40,309 nucleotides of DNA from Bacteroides finegoldii DSM 17565 (lineage in GTDB: Bacteria > Bacteroidota > Bacteroidia > Bacteroidales > Bacteroidaceae), in contig NZ_GG688327.1 in the NCBI RefSeq assembly GCF_000156195.1, positions 151,941 through 192,249 on the forward strand. The letters are read 5' to 3'. Below are positions 16,901-26,155 of the stretch, in pieces. Every line of letters begins with the position of its first letter. Positions within the stretch are counted from its first letter, which is position 1. Under the pieces are notes generated by a model that was not told the DNA's origin, made no database searches, and was given only the letters and a program-made list of their open reading frames with translations. A program made the position numbers and the translations under genes.

Positions 16901-18440
16901 TGTGTTTGTTCCCGATCAGATGGTTACTTTATCGGGCGATTTGGATGGTAATCTGAAAATAACGGGCAGTACCGAACAACCTCTGATTAACGGAGAACTG
17001 TCATTGGATAGTGTAGCTGTTCTTTCCCGACAGTATGGTGCTCGTTTTATGTTCGATAATCGTCCGGTGCAGATAAATAATAACCGTCTGTTATTTGATA
17101 AATTCGCAATTTACACTACATCGAAAAATCCGTTTACGATTGATGGCTATGTAGATTTCCGCGATATGAGTCGTCCGATGGCAAATCTGAATATGCTTGC
17201 GCAGAATTATACACTTCTGGATGCTAAGCGTACCCGTGAAAGTTTGGTTTATGGAAAGGTATTTGCCGATTTCCGTGCAACAGTAAAGGGACCTTTGGAT
17301 GGATTGAATATGCGGGGAAACATCAGTCTGCTGGGTAATACAGATGTTTCGTATATACTGACAGACTCACCGTTGACAGTACAGGATCGTCTGGGTAGTT
17401 TGGTCACTTTTACTTCGTTTAGCGATACTACTACCGTTGTCCGTCAGGAAGTGCCGACAGTTTCTTTAGGCGGTCTGGACATGGTTATGATGGTTCATAT
17501 TGATCCTTCCGTCCGTTTGAAAGTAGATTTGGATGCGAGCAATGACAATCGTATCGAACTGGAAGGGGGAGGTGACCTTTCCATGAAATATACTCCGCAG
17601 GGTGACTTGACCCTGACAGGACGTTATACCTTGAGCGGTGGTTTGATGAAATATGCTTTGCCGGTGATTGCAGCCAAAGAGTTTGCCATAGATAACGGCA
17701 GTTACGTAGAATGGACAGGCAATCCGATGGACCCGATGTTGAACTTTAAGGCGACCGACCGTATCCGCGCTTCCGTATCCGAAGGAGAGAATGGTGGAAC
17801 ACGTACGGTTAATTTCGATGTTTCCATTGTAATCAAGAACCGGTTGGATGATCTTTCGTTTGCATTTGATGTGTCGGCTCCCGAAGACGCGACCATACAA
17901 AATGAACTTACAGCTATGGGGGCGGAAGAACGTGGCAAGCAGGCGCTTTATATCATGGTGATGAAAACCTATCTCGGTACCGGACCGATTGGCGGTGGAG
18001 GTGGTGGAGTAGGCAAGCTGAATATGGGGTCTGCCTTGAATTCCGTGTTGAGTAGTCAGATTAACTCGTTGATGGGCAATTTGAAGAATGCAAGTGTCTC
18101 GGTGGGTATCGAAGATCATGATCTTTCAGATACTGGTGGTAAGCGTACGGATTACAGCTTCCGTTACTCGCAACGTCTCTTCAATAACCGGTTCCAGATC
18201 GTTATTGGCGGTAAGGTATCTACGGGTGAGAATGCGACGAATAATGCCGAGTCATTTATCGACAATATCTCTTTGGAATACCGTCTGGATAGGACAGGAA
18301 CCCGCTATGTCCGTCTGTTTTACGATAAGAACTATGAGAGTGTGCTCGAAGGCGAGATTACGGAGACCGGAGTCGGTCTGGTACTTCGCAAGAAACTGGA
18401 TAAACTCAGTGAACTGTTCATCTTTAAGAAAAAGAAGTAA
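13929..18440 (+). CDS. tamB: TamB-type translocation and assembly module protein (DUF490)
   Basis: This is a very large protein of 1503 residues with an N-terminal membrane anchor (WVSWILLTPIILFVILMVLL), an AsmA-like start, long beta-rich repeats and a C-terminal TamB/DUF490 domain (GRYTLSGGLMKYALPVIAAKEF, then a Gly-rich loop near residue 1365). TamB proteins form periplasm-spanning hydrophobic grooves that carry lipids or assist outer-membrane protein assembly with a TamA-type barrel. The TamL gene starts 2 nt after the stop, as expected for partners. I chose the ATG at 13929, immediately before the anchor. A GTG at 13899 would add 10 residues but falls on a TACTTTG promoter-like stretch. 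Confidence 0.92.
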   Translation: MKRKWIRWVSWILLTPIILFVILMVLLYIPPVQNLLRREVTAYASEATGMQIQVERIDLRFPLNLLVRGVEVIQQPDTLLSLESLNVRVQAWPLIKGKVEVDEVTLNQVAVNSAGLIEGMKIKGVLGRFFLQSHGVDLSNEIAIINQVDLSDTHVQLVMNDTTTAPKDTTASAPVNWKVDLHQLNLGNVSFSMQLPADSMRMAAYIGEASVNDAQADLKNQFYSLKQFLLSGGSANYDTGAAKPVEGFDASHIAVRDIRIGLDSLLYKGRNMNAVLREFSMNERSGLSITSLAGRVYSNDSIICVPGLKLQTPHSEIDLSAHTYWELVNIPTTGRLSANLNAYIGKEDVMLFTGGLPDSFKEAYPFRPLVIRAGTDGNLKEMQISRFTVDLPGAFSLEGGGLLENLADSITRSGTVGLKMTTQNLNFLTALSGEAPNGTIVIPDSMDLVAKVDINGPAYKANLKLREGQGTIDIDAALNTLTEVYKADLKINNLQLHNFLPKDSIYELSLSADAEGRGLDVTSYRSFAKLNLSLDQLHYAQYHLSNVNLTGALKGALVTARLTSDNVLLKMTTEAEYNLAHSYPDGKVTMDVTQLDLHELGLMPQPMKHPLAFNFSAEARQNRVFTHLVSGDMKLNLSARSGVEPLIRQSTHFVDVLMRQIDEKALDHAELREALPTAILSFSAGKENPLAYFLATQNISYQDASMKFGTAPDWGINGKAAIHTLKVDTLQLDTIFFTVKQDTTSMKLRAGVINGPKNPQFSFSTAITGEIRDRDAELLVDYKNEKGETGVLLGVNARPLFEGHGKGNGIAFTLIPENPIIAFQKFHFNEKHNWIYLHKNMRVYANVDMWDDEGMGFRIHSVPGDTVSLQNIDVEIRRIRLAELSSVLPYFPEITGLFSAEAHYVQTEKDLQLSAELSIDELIYERQRIGDVTLGATWLPGEQGKQYLNAYLNHDQAEVLLADGKLIPTGTGKDSLEVNMELDHFPLRVANVFVPDQMVTLSGDLDGNLKITGSTEQPLINGELSLDSVAVLSRQYGARFMFDNRPVQINNNRLLFDKFAIYTTSKNPFTIDGYVDFRDMSRPMANLNMLAQNYTLLDAKRTRESLVYGKVFADFRATVKGPLDGLNMRGNISLLGNTDVSYILTDSPLTVQDRLGSLVTFTSFSDTTTVVRQEVPTVSLGGLDMVMMVHIDPSVRLKVDLDASNDNRIELEGGGDLSMKYTPQGDLTLTGRYTLSGGLMKYALPVIAAKEFAIDNGSYVEWTGNPMDPMLNFKATDRIRASVSEGENGGTRTVNFDVSIVIKNRLDDLSFAFDVSAPEDATIQNELTAMGAEERGKQALYIMVMKTYLGTGPIGGGGGGVGKLNMGSALNSVLSSQINSLMGNLKNASVSVGIEDHDLSDTGGKRTDYSFRYSQRLFNNRFQIVIGGKVSTGENATNNAESFIDNISLEYRLDRTGTRYVRLFYDKNYESVLEGEITETGVGLVLRKKLDKLSELFIFKKKK

Positions 18441-18442
18441 GA

Positions 18443-20779
18443 ATGAAAGGAATATATAGTAACATATTAACAGGCTGTCTGATTGGTATCATGTTGTTTT
18501 CGGGGTGTTCGGTGACGAAGCATTTGCCCGAAGACGAAATACTCTATACCGGGAATAAAACGGTTATTCAGAATAAATCGAACACTTTGGTAGGTCAGAC
18601 GGCATTGACCGAGATAGAAGCGGCGCTTGACAAGGCTCCGAGTACGAAAATTCTGTTTCTGCCCATTCCTTTTAAGATGTGGATGTACAATGATTTTGTG
18701 AAGTACAAGAAAGGATTCGGGAAATGGATGTTCAACCGTTTTGCAGCCAATCCTCCTGTTTTTATTTCTACTGTCAATCCGGAGGTGCGCATCAAAGTCG
18801 CCACCAATCTGTTGCATGATTATGGCTATTTCAATGGAAAAGTAACTTACGAAACATTGGCGGATAAGAAGGATAGCTTGAAAGCCGGTATTCTTTACAC
18901 GGTGGATATGAAGAATCCCTATTTCATAGATACGGTGTATTATGAGCGTTTCACTCCGCAGACATTGCGGATTATGGAGCGGGGACGCAGGTATTCCTAT
19001 ATAAGTCCCGGAGAACAATTCAATGTTGTGGATCTGGATGACGAGCGTACACGTATCAGTACGTTGTTGCGTAACCGGGGATACTTCTATTTCCGTCCCG
19101 ACTATATGACTTATCAGGCGGATACCACTTTAGTGCCCGGCGGGCATATCAGCCTCCGGATGATTCCCGTACCCGGTTTGCCTGCTGCTGCGCAACGTCC
19201 TTATTATGTAGGCAATGGCTCTGTTTATCTGTTTGGAAAGAATGGAGAATCCCCGAATGACAGCATGATGTATAAGAACCTGAATATTCACTATTATAAG
19301 AAGTTGCAGGTTCGTCCCAATATGCTTTATCGTTGGTTGAATTATCAACAGTTTGTACGTAATGCACAGATGCGTGCTTCCAATCGTACTAGGCTTTACA
19401 GTCAATACAGGCAAGAGCAGGTTCAGGAAAAGTTAAGCCAGTTGGGTATATTCAGCTATTTGGATATACAATATGCTCCTAAGGACACGACAGCAGTTTG
19501 TGATACGCTGAATGTGAGTGTACAAGCCACTTTTGCCAAGCCACTGGATGCCGAGTTGGAGTTGAACGTAGTAACTAAGAGCAACGATCAGACCGGTCCC
19601 GGTGCTGCTTTTGGTGTTACCCGTAACAACGTTTTCGGTGGTGGAGAAAGCTGGAATGTAAAGCTTAAAGGCTCTTATGAGTGGCAGACTGGAGGTGGAG
19701 AGAAAAGTTCTTTGATGAACAGTTGGGAGATGGGACTTTCCACATCACTGACTTTTCCCAGAGTGGTGTTCCCACGTTGGGGCAAAATGGAATTTGACTT
19801 TCCGGCAACCACAACTTTCCGGTTGTATATCGATCAGTTGAACCGTGCGAGATATTATAAATTGTTGTCATTCGGTGGAAATGCGACATATGATTTCCAG
19901 CCGACACGTATAAGCCGTCATAGTATCACTCCTTTCAAATTGACATTCAACGTCCTGCAACATCAGTCGGAAGAGTTTAAGGAGATCGCTCAGGAGAATC
20001 CGGCATTGTATATCAGTTTGAAAGACCAGTTTATTCCTGTTATGGAATACACGTATACGTATGACAATGCTTCGACGCGGAGAATAAAGAATCCTATCTG
20101 GTGGCAATCTACAGTGACTTCTGCCGGAAATCTGACCTCAGTGATCTATCGTGCTTTCGGTCAGCCTTTTAATAAAGAAAATAAACGATTGCTGAATGTT
20201 CCTTTTGCACAATTCGTGAAGTTGAATACGGAATTCCGTCATTTATGGAATATTGATAAGAATAACAGAATAGCGTCCCGTGTGGCATTGGGAGCACTTT
20301 TCTCTTATGGAAATGCTACGATAGCTCCTTATAGCGAACAGTTTTATGTCGGAGGTGCTAACAGTATCCGTGCTTTTACGGTGCGTAGCATAGGTCCCGG
20401 TGGATATCATCCGGCGGAAAGTCGTTATTCTTACCTCGATCAGACAGGTACATTCCGCTTTGAGGCAAATGTGGAATATCGTTTCCGTATTTATAAAAGT
20501 ATTTGGGGGGCCACTTTCCTGGATGCGGGAAATGTCTGGCTGATGCGTAAAGATGAGGCTCGTCCGAATTCACAACTCGAACTGAAGACTTTCCCGAAAC
20601 AGATTGCTTTGGGTACAGGTGTCGGTTTCCGTTATGATATGGATATTCTTGTGTTCCGTCTCGATTTCGGTGTACCTTTGCATCTGCCTTACGATACGGA
20701 TAGAAGTGGGTATTACAATGTTACCGGAGCTTTTATGAAAAATTTGGGAATACATTTTGCTATCGGTTATCCCTTCTAA
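18443..20779 (+). CDS. tamL: TamL: BamA/TamA-family outer membrane lipoprotein
   Basis: The 778-residue protein starts with a lipoprotein signal (GIMLFSGC, Cys at about 22), which distinguishes Bacteroidota TamL from proteobacterial TamA. POTRA-like domains follow (about 40-330), then an Omp85 barrel with FGVTRNNVFGGGESW, the late-barrel motif YVGGANSIRAFTVRSIGPG and a terminal aromatic residue (AIGYPF). It should sit in the outer membrane and work with TamB, whose gene is 2 nt upstream, in outer membrane homeostasis. Length and architecture are typical. Confidence 0.92.
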   Translation: MKGIYSNILTGCLIGIMLFSGCSVTKHLPEDEILYTGNKTVIQNKSNTLVGQTALTEIEAALDKAPSTKILFLPIPFKMWMYNDFVKYKKGFGKWMFNRFAANPPVFISTVNPEVRIKVATNLLHDYGYFNGKVTYETLADKKDSLKAGILYTVDMKNPYFIDTVYYERFTPQTLRIMERGRRYSYISPGEQFNVVDLDDERTRISTLLRNRGYFYFRPDYMTYQADTTLVPGGHISLRMIPVPGLPAAAQRPYYVGNGSVYLFGKNGESPNDSMMYKNLNIHYYKKLQVRPNMLYRWLNYQQFVRNAQMRASNRTRLYSQYRQEQVQEKLSQLGIFSYLDIQYAPKDTTAVCDTLNVSVQATFAKPLDAELELNVVTKSNDQTGPGAAFGVTRNNVFGGGESWNVKLKGSYEWQTGGGEKSSLMNSWEMGLSTSLTFPRVVFPRWGKMEFDFPATTTFRLYIDQLNRARYYKLLSFGGNATYDFQPTRISRHSITPFKLTFNVLQHQSEEFKEIAQENPALYISLKDQFIPVMEYTYTYDNASTRRIKNPIWWQSTVTSAGNLTSVIYRAFGQPFNKENKRLLNVPFAQFVKLNTEFRHLWNIDKNNRIASRVALGALFSYGNATIAPYSEQFYVGGANSIRAFTVRSIGPGGYHPAESRYSYLDQTGTFRFEANVEYRFRIYKSIWGATFLDAGNVWLMRKDEARPNSQLELKTFPKQIALGTGVGFRYDMDILVFRLDFGVPLHLPYDTDRSGYYNVTGAFMKNLGIHFAIGYPF

Positions 20780-20847
20780 TGAATGATTTTTGTATGATTT
20801 TGGTAAATAATGATTGATAATTGTCCTGTCGGATTCAACTATTTTTG

Positions 20848-20855
20848 TACTTTTG
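20848..20855 (+). promoter_or_regulatory. -7 box for the nucleotidyltransferase gene
   Basis: TACTTTTG followed by CAACG lies 52 nt upstream of the ATG at 20908, in a 128-nt gap after tamL. A TTG at 20821-20823 is a few bases too far for a consensus -33 box. Confidence 0.5.
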
Positions 20856-20907
20856 CAACGAAATCTGATGCCGTTGACATCACTAACCTTTTAATATTAC
20901 ACAATTT

Positions 20908-21819
20908 ATGAAACCAACTTTATTCTTATTGGCAGCCGGTATGGGCAGCCGCTATGGAGGCTTGAAACAATTGGACGGTCTGGGGCCTAATGGCGAAACT
21001 ATTATGGATTATTCAATCTATGACGCTATTAATGCCGGATTCGGCAAACTTGTATTTGTAATCCGCAAAGACTTTGAACAGGATTTCCGTGAGAAAATTA
21101 TTTCCAAATATGAAGGTCATATTCCTTGCGAGCTTGTATTTCAAGCGTTGGATGCTCTTCCCGAAGGTTTTACTTGTCCGGCAGACCGTACAAAACCCTG
21201 GGGTACTAACCATGCGGTAATGATGGGTGCCGATGTGATTAAAGAACCGTTTGCGGTAATTAACTGTGATGACTTCTATGGTCGCGATTCTTTCCAGGTG
21301 ATGGGTAAATATCTGGCTGCTCTTCCCGAAGGTTCGAAAAATGTTTATTCAATGGTAGGCTTCCGCGTAGGAAATACCTTGAGCGAAAGCGGTACGGTAT
21401 CTCGTGGAATCTGTAGCACAGATGCGAAAGGATTGCTGACTTCTGTTGTAGAACGTACGAAGATCCAACGCTTGGACGGTGAAGTGAAATATATCGATGA
21501 TAATGGTGAATGGACTGCTACCCCCGACACAACTCCGGTAAGTATGAATTTCTGGGGTTTCACTCCCGATTACTTCGCTTACAGCGAGGAGTTCTTTAAA
21601 ACTTTCCTGAGCGATCCGAAGAACATGGAAAATCTGAAGAGCGAATTCTTCATTCCATTGATGGTGGATAAATTGATTAATGACGGAACCGCTACTGTTG
21701 AAGTGTTGGATACTACTAGCAAATGGTTCGGTGTTACTTATCCGGAAGATCGCCAAAGCGTAGTAGACAAGATTCAGGCATTGGTAGATGCCGGTGAATA
21801 TCCTGCTAAATTGTTCTAA
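20908..21819 (+). CDS. sugar-phosphate-type nucleotidyltransferase
   Basis: The 303-residue protein begins with the NTP-transferase signature LLAAGMGSRYGGLKQL, the nucleotide-binding loop with its catalytic Arg and Lys. VINCDDFYGRD near residues 113-123 provides the metal-binding Asp pair. Such enzymes form NDP-sugars or related activated compounds. The product cannot be assigned because no sugar-nucleotide or cell-wall gene is adjacent. The gene stands alone between tamL and a rho-independent terminator at 21843-21876. Confidence 0.85.
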   Translation: MKPTLFLLAAGMGSRYGGLKQLDGLGPNGETIMDYSIYDAINAGFGKLVFVIRKDFEQDFREKIISKYEGHIPCELVFQALDALPEGFTCPADRTKPWGTNHAVMMGADVIKEPFAVINCDDFYGRDSFQVMGKYLAALPEGSKNVYSMVGFRVGNTLSESGTVSRGICSTDAKGLLTSVVERTKIQRLDGEVKYIDDNGEWTATPDTTPVSMNFWGFTPDYFAYSEEFFKTFLSDPKNMENLKSEFFIPLMVDKLINDGTATVEVLDTTSKWFGVTYPEDRQSVVDKIQALVDAGEYPAKLF

Positions 21820-21842
21820 AGAGGGACTTAGATTAAGATAGG

Positions 21843-21876
21843 AAGCAGTCATTCGTTCAGAATGGCTGCTTTTTTG
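21843..21876 (+). terminator. rho-independent terminator after the nucleotidyltransferase gene
   Basis: AAGCAGTCATTC pairs with GAATGGCTGCTT (one G-U) around a short GTTCA loop and is followed by a run of T. It lies about 25 nt after the stop. Confidence 0.8.
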
Positions 21877-21921
21877 TTTTTGATAACGGATGATACTGAC
21901 ATTTATACAATAATTATTCAT

Positions 21922-21929
21922 TATCTTTG
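21922..21929 (+). promoter_or_regulatory. -7 box for the ABC-F gene
   Basis: TATCTTTG followed by CAGTCC lies 31 nt upstream of the GTG at 21961. It rules out upstream in-frame starts for the ABC-F gene. The downstream CAGTCC also follows the rRNA P2 -7 box at 39878. The -33 region is not clear. Confidence 0.55.
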
Positions 21930-21960
21930 CAGTCCAAAATCTTATAAATCAGAGACAGAA

Positions 21961-23919
21961 GTGATTTCAGTAGAAGGATTATCAGTAGAATTTAATGCGA
22001 CACCCCTTTTTGAGGATGTCAGTTATGTTATCAATAAGAAAGACCGCATTGCGTTAGTCGGCAAGAATGGTGCGGGCAAATCGACCATGTTGAAGATATT
22101 GGCAGGTTTACAATCGCCGACACATGGAGTTGTAGCTACTCCGAAAGATGTAACTATCGGATATTTGCCTCAGGTCATGATTCTTTCCGACAACCGGACG
22201 GTGATGGGAGAAGCAGAACAGGCATTCGAACATATTTTTGAACTTCAGGCGAAGTTGGAACGAATGAATCAGGAACTGGCTGAACGGACAGACTATGATT
22301 CGGAAGAATACCATCAGTTGATAGACCGTTTCACGCATGAGAACGACCGCTTCCTAATGATGGGGGGCACGAACTATCAGGCGGAAATCGAACGGACACT
22401 TCTCGGACTGGGATTCAGCCGTGAGGATTTTGATCGTCCTACTTCAGAGTTTTCCGGTGGTTGGCGTATGCGTATCGAATTGGCAAAATTGTTGTTGCGC
22501 CGTCCGGATGTGCTGCTGCTCGACGAGCCGACCAATCATCTTGATATCGAAAGTATCCAATGGCTGGAAAATTTCCTGGCAATTCGTGCCAATGCTGTCG
22601 TACTAGTCAGCCATGACCGCGCTTTCTTGAACAACGTAACCACACGTACTATCGAAATTACCTGTGGACAGATTTATGATTACAAAGTGAAGTATGACGA
22701 ATTTGTTGTCTTGCGCAAGGAACGTCGCGAACAGCAGCTCCGCGCTTACGAGAATCAACAGAAACAGATACAGGATACGGAAGATTTCATTGAACGCTTC
22801 CGCTATAAAGCAACTAAAGCTGTGCAGGTACAAAGCCGCATCAAGCAATTGGAAAAGATAGAGCGTATTGAAGTGGATGAAGAAGACAACTCCTCGCTTC
22901 GCTTGAAATTTCCTCCTGCCAGCCGTAGCGGAAACTATCCGGTGATTTGCGAAGACGTGCGCAAAGCGTATGGTAATCATGTTGTTTTTCATGATGTAAA
23001 CCTCACTATCAATCGGGGAGAGAAAGTAGCTTTTGTCGGTAAGAACGGTGAAGGTAAATCTACATTGGTGAAATGTATAATGGGTGAGATTGACTTTGAC
23101 GGCAAACTGACCATCGGTCATAATGTTCAGATCGGTTATTTTGCACAGAATCAGGCACAGATGTTGGATGAAAATCTGACGGTGTTTGATACCATAGACC
23201 GGGTAGCAACAGGAGATATCCGTTTGAAGATACGGGATATTTTGGGTGCCTTCATGTTTGGCGGCGAAGCTTCGGACAAGAAAGTCAAAGTCCTTTCCGG
23301 TGGAGAACGTACCCGATTGGCAATGATCAAACTTCTTCTTGAACCTGTAAACTTCCTGATTCTTGACGAACCGACCAATCACTTGGATATGCGTTCAAAG
23401 GATGTGTTGAAAGAAGCGATCCGTGAATTTGACGGCACAGTCATTCTTGTCAGTCACGACCGTGATTTTTTGGACGGACTTGCGACTAAAGTATATGAGT
23501 TCGGTGGAGGAATGGTGAAAGAGCATCTCGGAGGTATTTATGAATTTCTGCAAAAGAAAAAGATAGATAGCCTGAATGAACTTCAAAAAGGCGCCGGATT
23601 GTCTGCTTCTCCTACGGCAACAGCCAAAGGAAATGGAGAACAGGAAGCTGTGCAACCTTCGGAAAACAAACTTTCTTATGAGGCACAGAAAGAGTTGAAT
23701 AAGAAGATTAAGAAACTCGAACGTCAGGTAGCGGACTGTGAAGCCTCGATAGAAGAGACGGAAGCCGCGATTGCCATTGTGGAAGAGAAGATGGCGACTC
23801 CGGAAGGGGCTTCGGATATGCAGCTATATGAACGCCATCAGAAACTGAAACAACAGTTGGACACAATCGTTGAAGAGTGGGAACGGGTGTCGATGGAACT
23901 GGAAGAAGTGAAAGGCTAG
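21961..23919 (+). CDS. ABC-F family ATPase (ribosome-associated type)
   Basis: The 652-residue protein has two ABC domains and no membrane segments. Domain 1 has Walker A GKNGAGKS, signature FSGGWRMR and Walker B LLLDEPTNHLD. Domain 2 has GKNGEGKS, LSGGERTR and LILDEPTNHLD. Between them is the charged helical linker of ABC-F proteins (RKERREQQLRAYENQQ), and the C-terminus (about 590-652) is a coiled coil as in Uup-type members. ABC-F proteins act on translating ribosomes. Nothing here points to an antibiotic-resistance subtype. The GTG at 21961 is preferred over an in-frame ATG at 21862, which lies inside the preceding terminator and upstream of the -7 box. Confidence 0.9.
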   Translation: MISVEGLSVEFNATPLFEDVSYVINKKDRIALVGKNGAGKSTMLKILAGLQSPTHGVVATPKDVTIGYLPQVMILSDNRTVMGEAEQAFEHIFELQAKLERMNQELAERTDYDSEEYHQLIDRFTHENDRFLMMGGTNYQAEIERTLLGLGFSREDFDRPTSEFSGGWRMRIELAKLLLRRPDVLLLDEPTNHLDIESIQWLENFLAIRANAVVLVSHDRAFLNNVTTRTIEITCGQIYDYKVKYDEFVVLRKERREQQLRAYENQQKQIQDTEDFIERFRYKATKAVQVQSRIKQLEKIERIEVDEEDNSSLRLKFPPASRSGNYPVICEDVRKAYGNHVVFHDVNLTINRGEKVAFVGKNGEGKSTLVKCIMGEIDFDGKLTIGHNVQIGYFAQNQAQMLDENLTVFDTIDRVATGDIRLKIRDILGAFMFGGEASDKKVKVLSGGERTRLAMIKLLLEPVNFLILDEPTNHLDMRSKDVLKEAIREFDGTVILVSHDRDFLDGLATKVYEFGGGMVKEHLGGIYEFLQKKKIDSLNELQKGAGLSASPTATAKGNGEQEAVQPSENKLSYEAQKELNKKIKKLERQVADCEASIEETEAAIAIVEEKMATPEGASDMQLYERHQKLKQQLDTIVEEWERVSMELEEVKG

Positions 23920-23967
23920 GGCCTTCCTTCGCATAACATGATAATTCTATAATATATTATATTGAGT

Positions 23968-26004
23968 ATGAAAGTAACCAAGTATTTACCAATTCTTGCG
24001 GTATGCCTTATGACAACAGGATGTAACAGTAAGAAAGAGGCCGTACTGACGTCCGGTATCGACCTTGCTAATCTGGATACCACGGCTGTGCCGGGTACAA
24101 GTTTTTATCAATATGCGTGTGGCGGTTGGGTGAAAGATCACCCGTTGACTGACGAATATTCCCGTTTCGGAACATTCGATATGTTGCGTGAGAACAGCCG
24201 TGAACAATTGAAATCCCTGATTGCCGAACTGGCCGCAAAGACGGACAATGCTCCGGGAAGCGCTGCTCAGAAAGTTGGCGACCTTTACAACATCGCAATG
24301 GACAGTGTGAAGTTGAACCAGGAGGGAGTAGCTCCGATTAAAGACGAATTGGCCGCTATCGATGCGCTGAAAGACAAGAACGAAATCTACGCATACATTG
24401 CCGAAAGTCAGAAGAAAGGTATACGGCCTTACTTTACGATGTTTGTCGGTGCGGATGATATGAACAGTTCGATGAATATAGTACAGACCTATCAGGGTGG
24501 TATCGGAATGGGACAACGCGATTATTATCTGGAAGAAGACGAACAGACTACCAACATCCGTAACAAATATCAGGAACACATCGCCAAGATGTTCCGGTTG
24601 GCAGGTTATGATGAGGCTACTGCACAGAAAGCGGTAAAAGCTGTAATGAACATTGAAACCCGTTTGGCTAAAGCGGCCCGTTCACAAGTGGAATTGCGTG
24701 ATCCTCATGCCAATTATAATAAGATGGATATGGAAACGCTGAAAAAGAACATCCCGACTTTCGACTGGGATACTTATTTCGCTGTTTCAGGTTTGAAAGA
24801 CCTGAAGGAAGTGAACATAGGTCAGCCTGCCGCTATGAAAGAAGTTGCCGATGTGATTAACACTGTATCATTGGACGATCAGAAATTGTACTTGCAATGG
24901 GGCTTGATAGATGCTGCCGCTTCATATCTTAGCGATGACTTTGAAGCTCAGAACTTCGATTTTTATAGTAGGACGATGTCCGGCAAGAAAGAAATGCAGC
25001 CTCGTTGGAAGCGTTCGGTAAGTACGGTAGACGCTGTTCTCGGTGAAGTGGTAGGACAGATGTATGTAGAAAAATACTTTTCGGCTGCTGCAAAAGAGCG
25101 TATGGTTACCTTAGTGAAGAATCTGCAAACTTCTTTGGGCGAACGTATCAAGGCGCTGGAATGGATGAGCGAACCGACTAAGGTGAAAGCATTGGAGAAA
25201 CTGGATGCTTTTCATGTAAAGATCGGTTATCCGGACAAGTGGAAAGATTATTCGGCTTTGGAGATTAAGAATGATTCTTATTGGGCGAATATCGAGCGTG
25301 CCAGTCAATGGGATTACAATGAAATGATTGCCAAAGCCGGTCAGCCGGTAGATAAGGATGAATGGTTGATGACACCGCAGACTGTTAATGCTTATTACAA
25401 TCCTACTACCAATGAGATCTGCTTCCCTGCAGCTATCCTGCAGCCGCCATTCTTCGATATGAACGCCGATGATGCAATGAATTACGGTGCTATCGGAGTC
25501 GTTATCGGGCATGAGATGACACATGGATTCGATGATCAAGGACGTCAATATGACAAAGACGGAAACCTGAAAGAGTGGTGGACGGAAGAGGATGCTGAAA
25601 AGTTCAAGGAACGTGCCCAAGTAATGGTGAACTTTTTTGACAGTATTGAAGTAGCTCCTGGTGTGCATGCTAACGGTCAGTTGACTTTGGGTGAAAATAT
25701 TGCCGATCATGGCGGTCTGCAAGTTTCTTTCCAGGCTTTCAAGAACGCGACAGCTAATGCACCGCTTGAAACAGTAGACGGATTTACTCCCGAACAACGT
25801 TTCTTCCTTGCTTATGCTAATGTATGGGCAGGAAATATCCGTCCGGAAGAAATTCTCCGATTGACAAAACTCGATCCTCACTCATTAGGCAAGTGGCGTG
25901 TAGACGGTGCACTTCCTCATATTGGAAACTGGTACGAAGCATTCAATATTACTGAGCAGGATCCTATGTTCGTGGCTAAAGACAAACGGGTGTCCATCTG
26001 GTAA
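23968..26004 (+). CDS. M13-family (neprilysin/PepO-like) metallopeptidase lipoprotein
   Basis: The 678-residue protein starts with a lipoprotein signal ending LMTTGC, so it is anchored in the envelope. An M13 N-terminal domain follows (SFYQYACGGWVKDHP), then the zinc site HEMTH at about 515-519 (VIGHEMTHGFDDQGRQYD) and the third-ligand motif ENIADHGG with Glu576 and Asp580. NAYYNP upstream of the zinc site is the substrate-backbone-binding NAYY block of the family. It should cleave short peptides outside the cytoplasm. The ATG at 23968 is used; the TTG two codons earlier is less likely. A terminator lies at 26036-26076. Confidence 0.93.
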   Translation: MKVTKYLPILAVCLMTTGCNSKKEAVLTSGIDLANLDTTAVPGTSFYQYACGGWVKDHPLTDEYSRFGTFDMLRENSREQLKSLIAELAAKTDNAPGSAAQKVGDLYNIAMDSVKLNQEGVAPIKDELAAIDALKDKNEIYAYIAESQKKGIRPYFTMFVGADDMNSSMNIVQTYQGGIGMGQRDYYLEEDEQTTNIRNKYQEHIAKMFRLAGYDEATAQKAVKAVMNIETRLAKAARSQVELRDPHANYNKMDMETLKKNIPTFDWDTYFAVSGLKDLKEVNIGQPAAMKEVADVINTVSLDDQKLYLQWGLIDAAASYLSDDFEAQNFDFYSRTMSGKKEMQPRWKRSVSTVDAVLGEVVGQMYVEKYFSAAAKERMVTLVKNLQTSLGERIKALEWMSEPTKVKALEKLDAFHVKIGYPDKWKDYSALEIKNDSYWANIERASQWDYNEMIAKAGQPVDKDEWLMTPQTVNAYYNPTTNEICFPAAILQPPFFDMNADDAMNYGAIGVVIGHEMTHGFDDQGRQYDKDGNLKEWWTEEDAEKFKERAQVMVNFFDSIEVAPGVHANGQLTLGENIADHGGLQVSFQAFKNATANAPLETVDGFTPEQRFFLAYANVWAGNIRPEEILRLTKLDPHSLGKWRVDGALPHIGNWYEAFNITEQDPMFVAKDKRVSIW

Positions 26005-26035
26005 TAGTTTTTGAACAAAAATATACTTTGCGAAG

Positions 26036-26076
26036 AAGCGTTGATTTTCTGTTTGGGAGAGTCAACGCTTTTTTTT
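26036..26076 (+). terminator. rho-independent terminator after the M13 peptidase gene
   Basis: AAGCGTTGA (26036-26044) pairs perfectly with TCAACGCTT (26062-26070), followed by a run of eight T. Confidence 0.8.
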
Positions 26077-26120
26077 ATTAATTCACACCTTATTTATTAC
26101 GTACGATAAACAATATTTCG

Positions 26121-26128
26121 TAACTTTG
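26121..26128 (+). promoter_or_regulatory. -7 box of the purH-mre-rod operon
   Basis: TAACTTTG followed by CACACC lies 27 nt upstream of the purH ATG at 26156, just after the preceding terminator. It appears to be the only promoter before the tightly packed operon through rodA. No clear -33 box. Confidence 0.55.
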
Positions 26129-26155
26129 CACACCAAATACTTAATAAGCAATTCA

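Noticed and set aside
16000..18120. Long opposite-strand ORFs inside tamB (for example 217 codons at 17466-18119)
   Set aside because: Shadows of the tamB frame, with His/Ile-rich composition and no domain.
21862..21960. N-terminal extension of the ABC-F protein from an ATG at 21862
   Set aside because: The segment lies inside the preceding terminator hairpin and covers the -7 box, so it cannot be in the ABC-F transcript; GTG at 21961 fits the ABC-domain start.
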